A DNA stretch of 10,241 nt from Salinimicrobium sp964572365 (GCA_964572365.1 CAZNFK010000079.1:1-10241); one strand, 5' to 3'; positions 1 to 6,409 are shown, counted from the first letter of the stretch. The notes: generated by a model not told the origin, from the sequence alone. Numbers and translations are program-made.

Positions 1-394
1 CGCCACTGGCGAGGTAATCAGCGACATAAATGAACCCTTCATCATCAATGACCAGATCGCGGGGACTATCAAGAGCTCCACCGGGAATTAATGCCTTTTG
101 CAGAAGGTTTCCTTCAGGATCTCTTTTATCGATACCACTTCCCACAGAAAGGGTGTAGATGTTTCCACTCCTATCCTGAGCGATGGCTATGGTAATATCT
201 TCGGTATTGAGACTGCTTCCTGAAACCGTGGGCAGGTCAACTTTACGGAGCCAATTGTAATTGGGGAAAGTTTGCGCCCTAAGTTGGAAAGAACTGCAGG
301 GAATGAGAAGAAATAAAAATCCAAATATTGTCAACGCGCGAATGGCATGACAATAATGAAAAAATGGAGAGAAATATCCGGGGCAACTGCTCAT
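1..394 (-). CDS. Secreted NHL-repeat beta-propeller protein, N-terminal part (runs off the window)
   Basis: Translating the minus strand gives an open frame that reaches the window edge without a stop. It holds a hydrophobic signal-peptide core (LTIFGFLFLLIP), a probable signal peptidase I site after QLRAQ, and then a region typical of NHL repeats: a first GNIYTL strand and a clear repeat ending in SPRDLVIDDEGFIYVAD. NHL repeats form beta-propellers that usually bind ligands or proteins. In flavobacteria such proteins are generally exported, often by type IX secretion, but the C-terminus that would show this lies outside. The start is uncertain. The only in-frame ATG is at 394, giving an odd n-region of about 20 residues before the hydrophobic core. 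A TTG at 334 or ATT at 343 would give a shorter, more normal signal peptide. An ATG at 348 is out of frame and meets a stop after five codons. That the frame is coding is fairly sure; the ligand and role are unknown. Confidence 0.75.
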   Translation of the reverse strand, partial: MSSCPGYFSPFFHYCHAIRALTIFGFLFLLIPCSSFQLRAQTFPNYNWLRKVDLPTVSGSSLNTEDITIAIAQDRSGNIYTLSVGSGIDKRDPEGNLLQKALIPGGALDSPRDLVIDDEGFIYVADYLASG

Positions 395-414
395 TATGTG
401 TATGTTACACATAA
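394..414. promoter_or_regulatory. Perfect 9-bp inverted repeat, operator-like, before the NHL-repeat gene
   Basis: The arms TTATGTGTA (394-402) and TACACATAA (406-414) are perfectly complementary and separated by TGT. The element touches the first in-frame ATG of the NHL gene (392-394). It also overlaps a weak -7-like box, TATATTTA on the minus strand (412-419), for which I see no -33 TTG at proper spacing. A dimeric regulator bound here could block transcription start. The half-site TGTG resembles Crp/Fnr-family sites, but the 7-bp spacing between TGTG and CACA is not that of E. coli CRP. A role as operator is inference; the symmetry itself is directly visible. Confidence 0.4.
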
Positions 415-460
415 ATATACTTATTGCATAGAAAGAGCAGGTGAAGGAAATGTTAACATA

Positions 461-502
461 CAAAACATTATCACGATAGATATCTACCGTGACAATGTTC
501 TG
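461..502 (-). terminator. Long hairpin after the response regulator gene, probable transcript end
   Basis: This 42-bp stretch is a near-perfect palindrome centred between 481 and 482: 18 of 21 base pairs match. The three exceptions (463/500, 470/493, 476/487) are all A opposite C on the plus strand, so in minus-strand RNA they become U-G wobbles and the hairpin pairs throughout, apart from the tip. It begins 21 bp after the stop of the response regulator gene, so it would lie in the 3' untranslated region of the kinase/regulator transcript. There is no clear U-tract after it, although the 3' arm ends in UGUUUUG. It may be a terminator, an RNA-stabilising structure or a binding site; termination is the simplest reading. 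Confidence 0.45.
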
Positions 503-523
503 CTAGAAACTGAAATGAAAGTT

Positions 524-1246
524 TTAGCTCTGTGCTTCTTCCTTGTTTCTAATTACCAACCTGAATCCTTCCCCATGAATGTTAAGGATCTCTACGTTCT
601 CATCTTTCTTAAGATACTTTCTTAGCTTGGCAATGTAAACGTCCATACTACGGGACGTAAAGTAGTTATCGTCTCTCCAGATCTTGGTAAGAGCAAGTTC
701 GCGCGGCATCAAATCATTTTCATGAAGTGCGAGCAGGCGCAATAATTCATTTTCCTTTGGAGAAAGCTTGGACGGCTCTTCATCTTTATACGTAAGAAAC
801 CGGAGCTTTGAATTTAAATGGAAATCCCCGATCTGGAATTCAAATTGTTTGCTGTCTGCAACGCTATCCGTAGCCTTTCGCTGCATGATCGCCTTGATCT
901 TCATAAGAAGAACTTCGCTGTCAAAAGGTTTGTTGAGGTAATCATCTGCACCCACTTTATAACCTTTCAATACATCTTCTTTCATGGCTTTCGCGGTCAA
1001 AAAGATAATTGGAATCTCTTCATTCTTTTCCCTGATCTCTTTAGCCAGGGTAAAGCCGTCTTTATAAGGCATCATAACATCGAGAATACAAAGGTCGAAA
1101 TCATCTTTTTTGAATTTTTCAAAACCTTCCATTCCATTTTTGGCATGAGTGACCTCATAATCATTCATGGCCAGGTAATCTTTTAAGACCGTTCCAAAAT
1201 TCGGATCGTCTTCAACTAGTAAGATTTTCTTATTTTCAGTTTCCAT
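524..1246 (-). CDS. rprY: OmpR-family response regulator, RprY-like
   Basis: This 240-residue cytoplasmic protein has a receiver domain (about 6-122) followed by a winged-helix Trans_reg_C DNA-binding domain (about 137-232). The receiver carries the acidic pair Asp13/Asp14, the phosphorylated Asp56 in the LCILDVMMP motif, switch Thr84 in FLTAK and Lys106 in NKPF, so it should be phosphorylatable. The C-terminal SPKENELLRLL and SRSMDVYIAKLRKYL segments match the OmpR/PhoB transactivation loop and recognition helix. It starts 3 bp after the stop of the kinase gene, so the two form one operon and very likely a cognate pair. The segment KDGFTLAKEIR...EIPIIFLTAK resembles RprY of Bacteroides as I remember it, hence the symbol; family membership is certain, orthology is inferred. 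Target genes cannot be read from the sequence, but the repeats at 2845-2868 upstream of the kinase gene are candidates for autoregulation. Confidence 0.93.
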   Translation of the reverse strand: METENKKILLVEDDPNFGTVLKDYLAMNDYEVTHAKNGMEGFEKFKKDDFDLCILDVMMPYKDGFTLAKEIREKNEEIPIIFLTAKAMKEDVLKGYKVGADDYLNKPFDSEVLLMKIKAIMQRKATDSVADSKQFEFQIGDFHLNSKLRFLTYKDEEPSKLSPKENELLRLLALHENDLMPRELALTKIWRDDNYFTSRSMDVYIAKLRKYLKKDENVEILNIHGEGFRLVIRNKEEAQS

Positions 1247-1249
1247 AAA

Positions 1250-2821
1250 TTAAGATATTAGTGGTAATTTAATTATAAATGTACTTCCTTTTCCTTTTTC
1301 GCTTTCCACGCTAATGGTACCCTGGTGGTCGTCCAAAATACGTTTCACGTAGGCGAGGCCTAAACCATGGCCTTTTACGTTATGAATGTCACCGGTATGT
1401 TCCCGGTAAAATTTCTCAAAGACCTTCTTCTGCACCGGTCTGCTCATTCCGCTCCCCTGGTCTCTTATCTTCATCACAATGTAATTCTTTACATTCTCTG
1501 TATAAATGTCAATTTTAGGGACATCTGGAGAATATTTTACCGCATTGTCAAGAATGTTCACGATCACATTGGTAAAATGGGTCGGATTGGCCAATATTGA
1601 AGATTTCAGGGCGCCAAAATGGGTTTGAACGTAACCCTGCCGGTCTTCAACAATCAATTCAATATGAGTGATCGCCTCCTCTATTAGTTCATGCAGGTCA
1701 AGACGCTCTTTTTTCAGATCCAGTTCGTTTTTCTCCAGTCTGGAAATCCTTAGTACATTCTCCACCTGTGCATGCATTCGTTTATTTTCATCCCTTATCA
1801 TTCTGTGATAATGGGAAACTTTATCTGGATCATTCATAACCTTCGGGTTCTTGATCGCATCCAAAGCCAGGTTTATGGTGGCGATGGGAGTTTTGAACTC
1901 ATGGGTCATGTTATTGATAAAATCTGTTTTGATCTCCGATATCTGCCGTTGCCTTATCAACTGGGATAAAGCACTGGAGTATGCGATCACAATTATCAAC
2001 GTGAAAATGATGGAAAGCGCAGCCATTAATGTAATGGAGGACAAAACTACCTGCTTCTTTTCGGTAAAATTCACAAATAACTGATAATCATTTGTGCCAT
2101 TGTCATTCGCAAATAACGGCACTCTGTAAGTGGTCCTGGCATTCAGCTTAAAATCTTCAGATCTCACTTTTGTAGCCAGACCATTTCCATAAATTCCATA
2201 TTCAAAAGAGGTATTAAGGCCTCTGTTCTTCAACTCTCTTTCAATAAGGCTTTCCAAATGACTCCGGGAGACTCTTTTATGAATGGGTATCTTACTGGTG
2301 TACTCACTTACGGTGGAACGAATAAACTCCTTTTCCACATCTTTCATCCTGAAGATGCGATTGATCCTGCTGGGGGTGGAGAGCGAATTTTCGTTCAGGG
2401 TATCGTTTTTTACCAGTTTGGAGACTTTTGAATTGATCAATTTTTTAAAATGGATCGTATCAATTGAAGCATCCAAAAATGCCGTTGAAAGTTTGTAATC
2501 TTCCTCAATGATACCATGCGAATAAACATAAACCTCGTTAGAGAATTCATCGCGCTGTACCTGGAATATCTCACTCATAATGGAACTGTCGGGCTGCACC
2601 CCTAAACTGTCCACAACGTCTTGTAACGCAAAATAGTAGTTTTCAAGTTCATTGTTTTCAACTTCACTGGCTACCCTGCGTAATATCTGTTTGGCGTTAA
2701 AAGAAAATTGTTCTTCTTTACTTTCAACGGTGTTTTTTATCCAATAACCCTGAACAAATATGATTCCTATAAGGGAGAGGCTCATGAGAACCACCAAAAG
2801 AAAAAATATCTTTTTGTTCAT
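1250..2821 (-). CDS. rprX: Membrane sensor histidine kinase, RprX-like
   Basis: The protein is an inner-membrane sensor kinase of 523 residues. It has a first transmembrane helix right after MNKK (IFFLLVVLMSLSLIGIIFV) and a periplasmic sensor region of roughly 230 residues with no fold that I recognise. A second helix follows (LSSITLMAALSIIFTLIIVI), then the HisKA dimerisation domain with phospho-acceptor His307 in NNMTHEFKTP, and the HATPase domain. The HATPase domain shows the N box (NILDNAVKYSP), G1 (DQGSGM), F box (FEKFYR) and G2 (GHGLGL). All catalytic motifs are intact. An upstream in-frame ATG at 2845 would add eight residues (MLKSYFWG). I prefer 2821 because MNKK followed directly by the hydrophobic helix is a normal membrane N-terminus and because a TAnnTTTG box lies in the extension. 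It is the first gene of a two-gene operon with the response regulator, and the signal sensed is unknown. Confidence 0.93.
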   Translation of the reverse strand: MNKKIFFLLVVLMSLSLIGIIFVQGYWIKNTVESKEEQFSFNAKQILRRVASEVENNELENYYFALQDVVDSLGVQPDSSIMSEIFQVQRDEFSNEVYVYSHGIIEEDYKLSTAFLDASIDTIHFKKLINSKVSKLVKNDTLNENSLSTPSRINRIFRMKDVEKEFIRSTVSEYTSKIPIHKRVSRSHLESLIERELKNRGLNTSFEYGIYGNGLATKVRSEDFKLNARTTYRVPLFANDNGTNDYQLFVNFTEKKQVVLSSITLMAALSIIFTLIIVIAYSSALSQLIRQRQISEIKTDFINNMTHEFKTPIATINLALDAIKNPKVMNDPDKVSHYHRMIRDENKRMHAQVENVLRISRLEKNELDLKKERLDLHELIEEAITHIELIVEDRQGYVQTHFGALKSSILANPTHFTNVIVNILDNAVKYSPDVPKIDIYTENVKNYIVMKIRDQGSGMSRPVQKKVFEKFYREHTGDIHNVKGHGLGLAYVKRILDDHQGTISVESEKGKGSTFIIKLPLIS

Positions 2822-2825
2822 ACCC

Positions 2826-2868
2826 CAAAAGTATGATTTTAACATTTAGCCTTTTAACCATTTAACCA
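2826..2868 (-). promoter_or_regulatory. Promoter candidate and tandem 8-bp repeats for the kinase/regulator operon
   Basis: On the minus strand TACTTTTG (2826-2833) matches the Bacteroidetes -7 consensus TAnnTTTG exactly and ends 4 nt before the ATG at 2821. No TTG is found 17-23 bp upstream; the best triplet is TTA. Instead the plus strand reads TTTAACCA at 2853-2860 and again at 2861-2868, preceded by the related TTTAGCCT at 2845-2852, so three 8-bp units lie end to end. A GTTAAC follows at 2872-2877. Direct repeats near -35 are the usual arrangement for OmpR-family activators, so this may be an autoregulatory site for the regulator encoded downstream. That link is inference. Confidence 0.45.
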
Positions 2869-2893
2869 AAAGTTAACAAAACAAACCCTGAAT

Positions 2894-3478
2894 CTACGCG
2901 CTCTTCAGCATAATTTGATGAATTTTTCGCACTTCCCGACGGGTTTGTTCAATATCCTGATTGTTGATGATAAAGTCGGCAAATTCTGCTTTTTTTTCAT
3001 CCGGCCATTGGTTGTTCATACGGGCTTCAATTTCTGCAGGGGTGGTCTGGTCGCGGGAAATTATCCGCTGTATTTTCACCTCCCGGGGCGCAGTGATCAA
3101 GAGGTTTTTATCACACTTTTTATAACCTCCTTTTTCAAACAAAATGGCAGCTTCATATACCACATAAGCAGCAGTCTGTTCTTTTTTCCATTGCTCAAAG
3201 TTTTTTCCTACAACAGGATGTACTATGGCATTGAGCTTTTCCAGAAGCTTTTTGTCTCTAAAAACCCTGTTGGCAAGGAATTTTCTGTTCAGCATTCCGT
3301 CCTGGTAGGCTTCCTCTCCAAACAAGCCGGTGATCTCTTGCTGCAATTCAGCATCTGAATTCATCAGTTTTTTAGCTTCGTCATCTGCTATATAAACCGG
3401 TACTCCTATTTCCCTGAACATGTTTGCCACTGTGGTCTTACCACTGCCAATTCCTCCTGTAAGTCCGAGTACATTCAT
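2894..3478 (-). CDS. coaE: Dephospho-CoA kinase
   Basis: CoaE phosphorylates the 3'-hydroxyl of the ribose of dephospho-CoA with ATP, the last step of coenzyme A synthesis, in the cytoplasm. The 194 residues are the normal length for the family. Residues 4-15 (LGLTGGIGSGKT) are the P-loop. Asp32-Asp33 in VYIADDEAKKL corresponds to the catalytic D-A-D region, IVHP (85-88) is the family's conserved His-Pro motif, and YEAAILFE (108-115) is the usual PLLFE-type segment with Ala-Ile in place of Pro-Leu. Arg142 and the RMNNQW motif (153-158) form the lid and base-binding parts. The ATG overlaps the stop of the YbbR gene as ATGA, implying translational coupling. Together with coaBC at the other end of the window it gives two of the enzymes of the CoA pathway. 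Identification is secure. Confidence 0.96.
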   Translation of the reverse strand: MNVLGLTGGIGSGKTTVANMFREIGVPVYIADDEAKKLMNSDAELQQEITGLFGEEAYQDGMLNRKFLANRVFRDKKLLEKLNAIVHPVVGKNFEQWKKEQTAAYVVYEAAILFEKGGYKKCDKNLLITAPREVKIQRIISRDQTTPAEIEARMNNQWPDEKKAEFADFIINNQDIEQTRREVRKIHQIMLKSA

Positions 3479-4434
3479 TTTTTGATGATAAACTGTATCC
3501 TTTTTTCATTTATCCTGACATTACTCGTAAAAGCCGGTTTTTTCACGACTTGAGGAATCAGAAAATCCTGCCTTTCCTGCAACTTTGAAAAATCGGCCAC
3601 CACCCTGAAATCTGATGCCTTTACTTTGTTATAATCATTGAGAGTGACTTTGTAAAAAAGCAAGGTCTCCTTGGGAAAGATCACCACGTTCAGGTTATCG
3701 GGCACATTGATAAGCTCAATAGGCACCTGCACGCTTCCCTCTGTAAACTTTTCGATGTTCATCGAATAATTGAGCTGCGGTTTATAAACGGTGAGGTTCT
3801 TATAACCTATTGTATCTATCCTTATGGTTCCCACAACATCCTCTTTGACTTTCTTCAGTTCTAATTTTTCGGTATAAAGCCGGGTAAGGGTATCGAGAAG
3901 CACATCGGGACCGCTTACCCTCACAGAATCGGGTTGAAGCTGAAGCGTATCGGTCGCGGAATAACCCGCAGCGAATTCTACCTCTATCCTGGAAACCACC
4001 GGTAATTTCTTCTCCTTTTTTTGCTGGTAATTGATGGCTAAAACCTCTTTCACAAACCTGCTATCCTCAAAATCTATATTCAGCTGCGAGAGGATCTCCT
4101 TCCTGTTATCATCAATATAATAGAGCAGGGTTCCGTTTTTCTGAACTGTTTTAGAAATATCCACATACAGGGTGGGCGGAAAAATGGAGAACCAGGCTAT
4201 TTTAAATCCGTTCTCTTCCATCCGCAGCTTTAAAGAAGTGGGATTATCGGGGGTAATAAGTTTATCTGGCGGAATGTTCACATAGGTAACCGGAATATCA
4301 ATGATCTCATTGTACTGCTTTGAAAACTGCACAAAGATCCAGATGACAACGGCGAAAAAAAGAAAAAAGAAAAATGAATTAAAATTGGTTTTTTTAAACC
4401 GGTTCTTGGTTAAGGTCTTCAGTCTTTTTACCAT
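3475..4434 (-). CDS. YbbR/CdaR-like single-pass membrane protein
   Basis: This is a protein of 319 residues with a basic N-terminus (KRLKTLTKNRFKK), one transmembrane helix (about 16-37, FFFFLFFAVVIWIFVQFS) and a large beta-rich extracytoplasmic part. That part contains YbbR-like segments such as IIDIPVTYVNIPPDKLI, LQLQPDSVRVSGPDVLLDTL and VQVPIELINVPDNLNVVIFP. In Firmicutes the YbbR protein CdaR regulates the diadenylate cyclase CdaA; no cdaA is seen here, and Bacteroidota homologues are uncharacterised as far as I know. The frame is open back to 4611, but the upstream part reads antisense-like residues that overlap the glycosyltransferase gene. I chose the ATG at 4434 because it is the closest ATG before the basic stretch and the helix. 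This still leaves a 41-bp overlap with the upstream gene. It sits between the glycosyltransferase and coaE and is probably cotranscribed with both. Confidence 0.85.
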   Translation of the reverse strand: MVKRLKTLTKNRFKKTNFNSFFFFLFFAVVIWIFVQFSKQYNEIIDIPVTYVNIPPDKLITPDNPTSLKLRMEENGFKIAWFSIFPPTLYVDISKTVQKNGTLLYYIDDNRKEILSQLNIDFEDSRFVKEVLAINYQQKKEKKLPVVSRIEVEFAAGYSATDTLQLQPDSVRVSGPDVLLDTLTRLYTEKLELKKVKEDVVGTIRIDTIGYKNLTVYKPQLNYSMNIEKFTEGSVQVPIELINVPDNLNVVIFPKETLLFYKVTLNDYNKVKASDFRVVADFSKLQERQDFLIPQVVKKPAFTSNVRINEKRIQFIIKK

Positions 4435-5434
4435 TTTTAAAAAATAACTTCGGAAACCTCTTTTCGGGGGCTTCATTAAAAAACCTAAGATAGCAGGTAG
4501 AACGGCAGAAACCAAGTCCGTAACCAAAAAATTGCACCAGTACGGCCCAAACCGAATAGAGTGCGATCTCCAGGCTGTTAGTGAGTACAAGGGAATGCAG
4601 AAAAACCACAAAAAAATAAAGCAAGTAGAGGCTTATCAACAGGGGCCAACCAAAAAACAGCAAGAAAACACTCAATATCAATCCTGTCGTAAACACAGTG
4701 GGAAACCAGAACGTGACTTTGGCCGATTCGGGGTGCCATTTATTGAGAATAGGACGTACTACCCCAAACTTGTACACTTGCTGGTAGAACTTTTTCCAGT
4801 TAATCCGCCGTTTATGATATACATACGCTTCCGGTAAAAGTTTAGTTTCACAACCGCCTTTTTGAAGCCGCAAGGCAAGATCGGGATCTTCTCCCGGATG
4901 AATCCTTCCAAAACCTCCCGAAGTTTCAAAAGCTTCCTTAGACAATCCCATGTTAAAGCTTCGGGGCTGGAATTTTCCCACCATTTTCTTACCTCCCCTT
5001 ATACCGCCGGTAGTAAGAAAAGAAGTCATGGAATAATTAATGGCCTTTTGAACCGGCGAAAAATCTCCATGTGCGGCATCGGGACCGCCGAAACAGTGAA
5101 CAAACTTTTTCTTTAAAGCTTTGTCTACTTCCGCAAGATAATAAGGCGGCAGAATCACATCTGAATCAAGGATGAGAAAATAGTTTCCTTTAGCTTTTTT
5201 CATCCCGAAGTTTCTTGAATCACCGGGGCCTGAATTCGGCTTTTGATAGTAACTGATATTCAGCACATCTGAAAATCTCTCTACGATATCCTTGGAAGAA
5301 TTGGTAGATCCATCCTCAACAATGACCACTTCAAAAGGTGCATCGAACTTAAGTTCCTGCATACTCTCCAGAAGTTCCTTTATTTCAGTAGGCCTGTTAT
5401 AGACCGGGATAATAAAAGAGTAGGTGATCTCCAT
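4394..5434 (-). CDS. Family 2 glycosyltransferase with C-terminal membrane segments
   Basis: The 346-residue protein starts with the GT-A fold signature YSFIIPVYNRPTEIKELLES and VVIVEDGSTN, which bind the nucleotide sugar. It carries the metal-binding DSD motif at 90-92 (YFLILDSDVILP) and the acceptor-side GEDPDLALRL with catalytic-type Glu182/Asp183. After about residue 242 there are two or three hydrophobic helices (FTTGLILSVFLLFFGW, LISLYLLYFFVVFLHSLVL, IALYSVWAVLVQFFGYGLGF), so the enzyme should be anchored in the inner membrane with its active site in the cytoplasm. The sugar and acceptor cannot be told; glycans of the cell envelope or lipid-linked sugars are likely. It is the first gene of the operon with the YbbR protein and coaE, and starts 35 bp beyond the fabI terminator, with its own promoter. 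The family call is firm, the substrate unknown. Confidence 0.9.
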   Translation of the reverse strand: MEITYSFIIPVYNRPTEIKELLESMQELKFDAPFEVVIVEDGSTNSSKDIVERFSDVLNISYYQKPNSGPGDSRNFGMKKAKGNYFLILDSDVILPPYYLAEVDKALKKKFVHCFGGPDAAHGDFSPVQKAINYSMTSFLTTGGIRGGKKMVGKFQPRSFNMGLSKEAFETSGGFGRIHPGEDPDLALRLQKGGCETKLLPEAYVYHKRRINWKKFYQQVYKFGVVRPILNKWHPESAKVTFWFPTVFTTGLILSVFLLFFGWPLLISLYLLYFFVVFLHSLVLTNSLEIALYSVWAVLVQFFGYGLGFCRSTCYLRFFNEAPEKRFPKLFFKNGKKTEDLNQEPV

Positions 5435-5438
5435 ATCA

Positions 5439-5471
5439 CAAATGTATTAAGAATTATGCCTCACCGGCAAA
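5439..5471 (-). promoter_or_regulatory. Promoter of the glycosyltransferase operon, probably leaderless
   Basis: Read on the minus strand, TTTG (5468-5471), 21 bp of spacer and TACATTTG (5439-5446) match the Bacteroidetes sigma-A consensus (TTG, 17-23 bp, TAnnTTTG) in every defined base. The -7 box ends 4 nt before the ATG at 5434, so the usual start distance would put +1 at or next to the A of the ATG, giving a leaderless mRNA. The -33 element lies at the end of the T-tract of the fabI terminator. That the match is a promoter is likely; the exact +1 is inferred. Confidence 0.65.
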
Positions 5472-5509
5472 AAAAAAGAGGCTGCGAAAAAATGATTTTT
5501 CGCAGCCTC
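5469..5509 (-). terminator. Intrinsic terminator of fabI
   Basis: A perfect 14-bp stem (5478-5491 with 5496-5509) has the GC-rich base GAGGCTGCG/CGCAGCCTC and a 4-nt loop. On the minus strand it is followed immediately by nine T residues (5469-5477). It begins 26 bp after the fabI stop codon. The plus strand has no T-run on its other side, so it works in the direction of fabI. This separates fabI from the glycosyltransferase operon. Confidence 0.93.
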
Positions 5510-5535
5510 CAAAAGTGTATGAAGTTTGAATTAGC

Positions 5536-6360
5536 TTACTCGTCCTGCCCTTTTACAAAAGCTTCCATAACCTGCTGACTCACGCCCATATTGGAGAAGC
5601 CACCGTCGTTGTAAAGATTTTGAAGGGTTACCCTCTTGGTAAGATCAGAGAAAAGGGTAATGATGTAGTTCGCGCAATCCATTCCCGTGGCATTGCCTAA
5701 AGGTGACATTTTATCGGCATAAGCGATGAAGCCGTCAAAACCTTTCACTCCCGTTCCTGCCGTGGTAGGAGTTGGGGACTGGGAAATGGTATTTACACGC
5801 ACATTTTTTTCCTTTCCGAAGAAATATCCGAAACTACGCGCTATAGATTCCAGATATGCTTTATTATCGGCCATGTCATTGTAGTCAGGGAAAACTTTTT
5901 GCGCCGCGATGTAAGACAGGGCCATAATGCTTCCCCATTCGTTCATCGCGTCTTTCTGGTAAAGGCTCTGCATGGTCTTGTGAAAAGAAACTGCAGAAAC
6001 ATCCCAGCCTTTGGTGGTGAAATCGTAATTCTGGTTGGTGTAATGGTTCCCTTTTCTTACGTTCACAGACATCCCGATGGAGTGCAGCACGAAATCAAGT
6101 TTGCCGCCCAAAATCTCCATAGCCTTTTCCACAAGATTGTCAAGATCCTCCACACTGGTAGCATCGGCAGGAATGATCTCAGATCCGGTCTTTTCAGCAA
6201 GATCTTTGATATTCCCCATTCTCATGGCAATTGGTGCGTTGGTAAGCACAAACTGGCCGCCTTCCTCATGTACGCGCTCAGCAGTTTTCCAGGCGATCGA
6301 GTTTTCATCGAGGGCACCAAAGATGATCCCTTTTTTTCCTTTTAGTAAATTATAAGACAT
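5536..6360 (-). CDS. fabI: Enoyl-[acyl-carrier-protein] reductase (NADH)
   Basis: FabI reduces the trans-2-enoyl-ACP double bond with NAD(P)H, the last step of each round of fatty acid elongation, in the cytoplasm. The protein has 274 residues, slightly longer than the roughly 260 of E. coli FabI. It shows the modified Rossmann signature GIIFGALDENSIAWKTAE (11-28), Tyr150 in ALSYIAAQ, the catalytic pair Tyr160 and Lys167 in the Y-x6-K spacing that marks FabI within the short-chain dehydrogenases, and the C-terminal NDGGFSNMG. It is a single-gene unit: recN ends 49 bp upstream and a strong terminator follows. A TATATTTA box (minus strand, 6391-6398) 30 nt before the ATG could be its -7 element, but I see no -33 TTG, so it may also be read from recN. 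The alternative trans-2-enoyl reductases FabK and FabV have quite different sequences. Confidence 0.96.
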   Translation of the reverse strand: MSYNLLKGKKGIIFGALDENSIAWKTAERVHEEGGQFVLTNAPIAMRMGNIKDLAEKTGSEIIPADATSVEDLDNLVEKAMEILGGKLDFVLHSIGMSVNVRKGNHYTNQNYDFTTKGWDVSAVSFHKTMQSLYQKDAMNEWGSIMALSYIAAQKVFPDYNDMADNKAYLESIARSFGYFFGKEKNVRVNTISQSPTPTTAGTGVKGFDGFIAYADKMSPLGNATGMDCANYIITLFSDLTKRVTLQNLYNDGGFSNMGVSQQVMEAFVKGQDE

Positions 6361-6409
6361 GGTAGATTTTTTTGGTTTCTGTTAAGCGGGTAAATATAAT
6401 AAACATCTT

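Noticed and set aside
451..458. 8-bp palindrome TGTTAACA next to the long hairpin
   Set aside because: A palindrome of this size is common by chance in AT-rich DNA and has no partner site of the same kind at a regular distance.
347..625. Plus-strand open frame of 92 codons over the intergenic region and the end of the response regulator gene
   Set aside because: It crosses the hairpin and the inverted repeat, overlaps a certain gene on the other strand and has no recognisable domain; it is probably chance.
4435..4611. 59-residue N-terminal extension of the YbbR frame
   Set aside because: It lies wholly within the glycosyltransferase coding region in another frame, and the normal basic N-terminus plus membrane helix begins at 4434.
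6391..6398. TATATTTA as a fabI promoter box
   Set aside because: The last base of the consensus is missing and no TTG occurs 17-23 bp upstream, so it is mentioned only under fabI.
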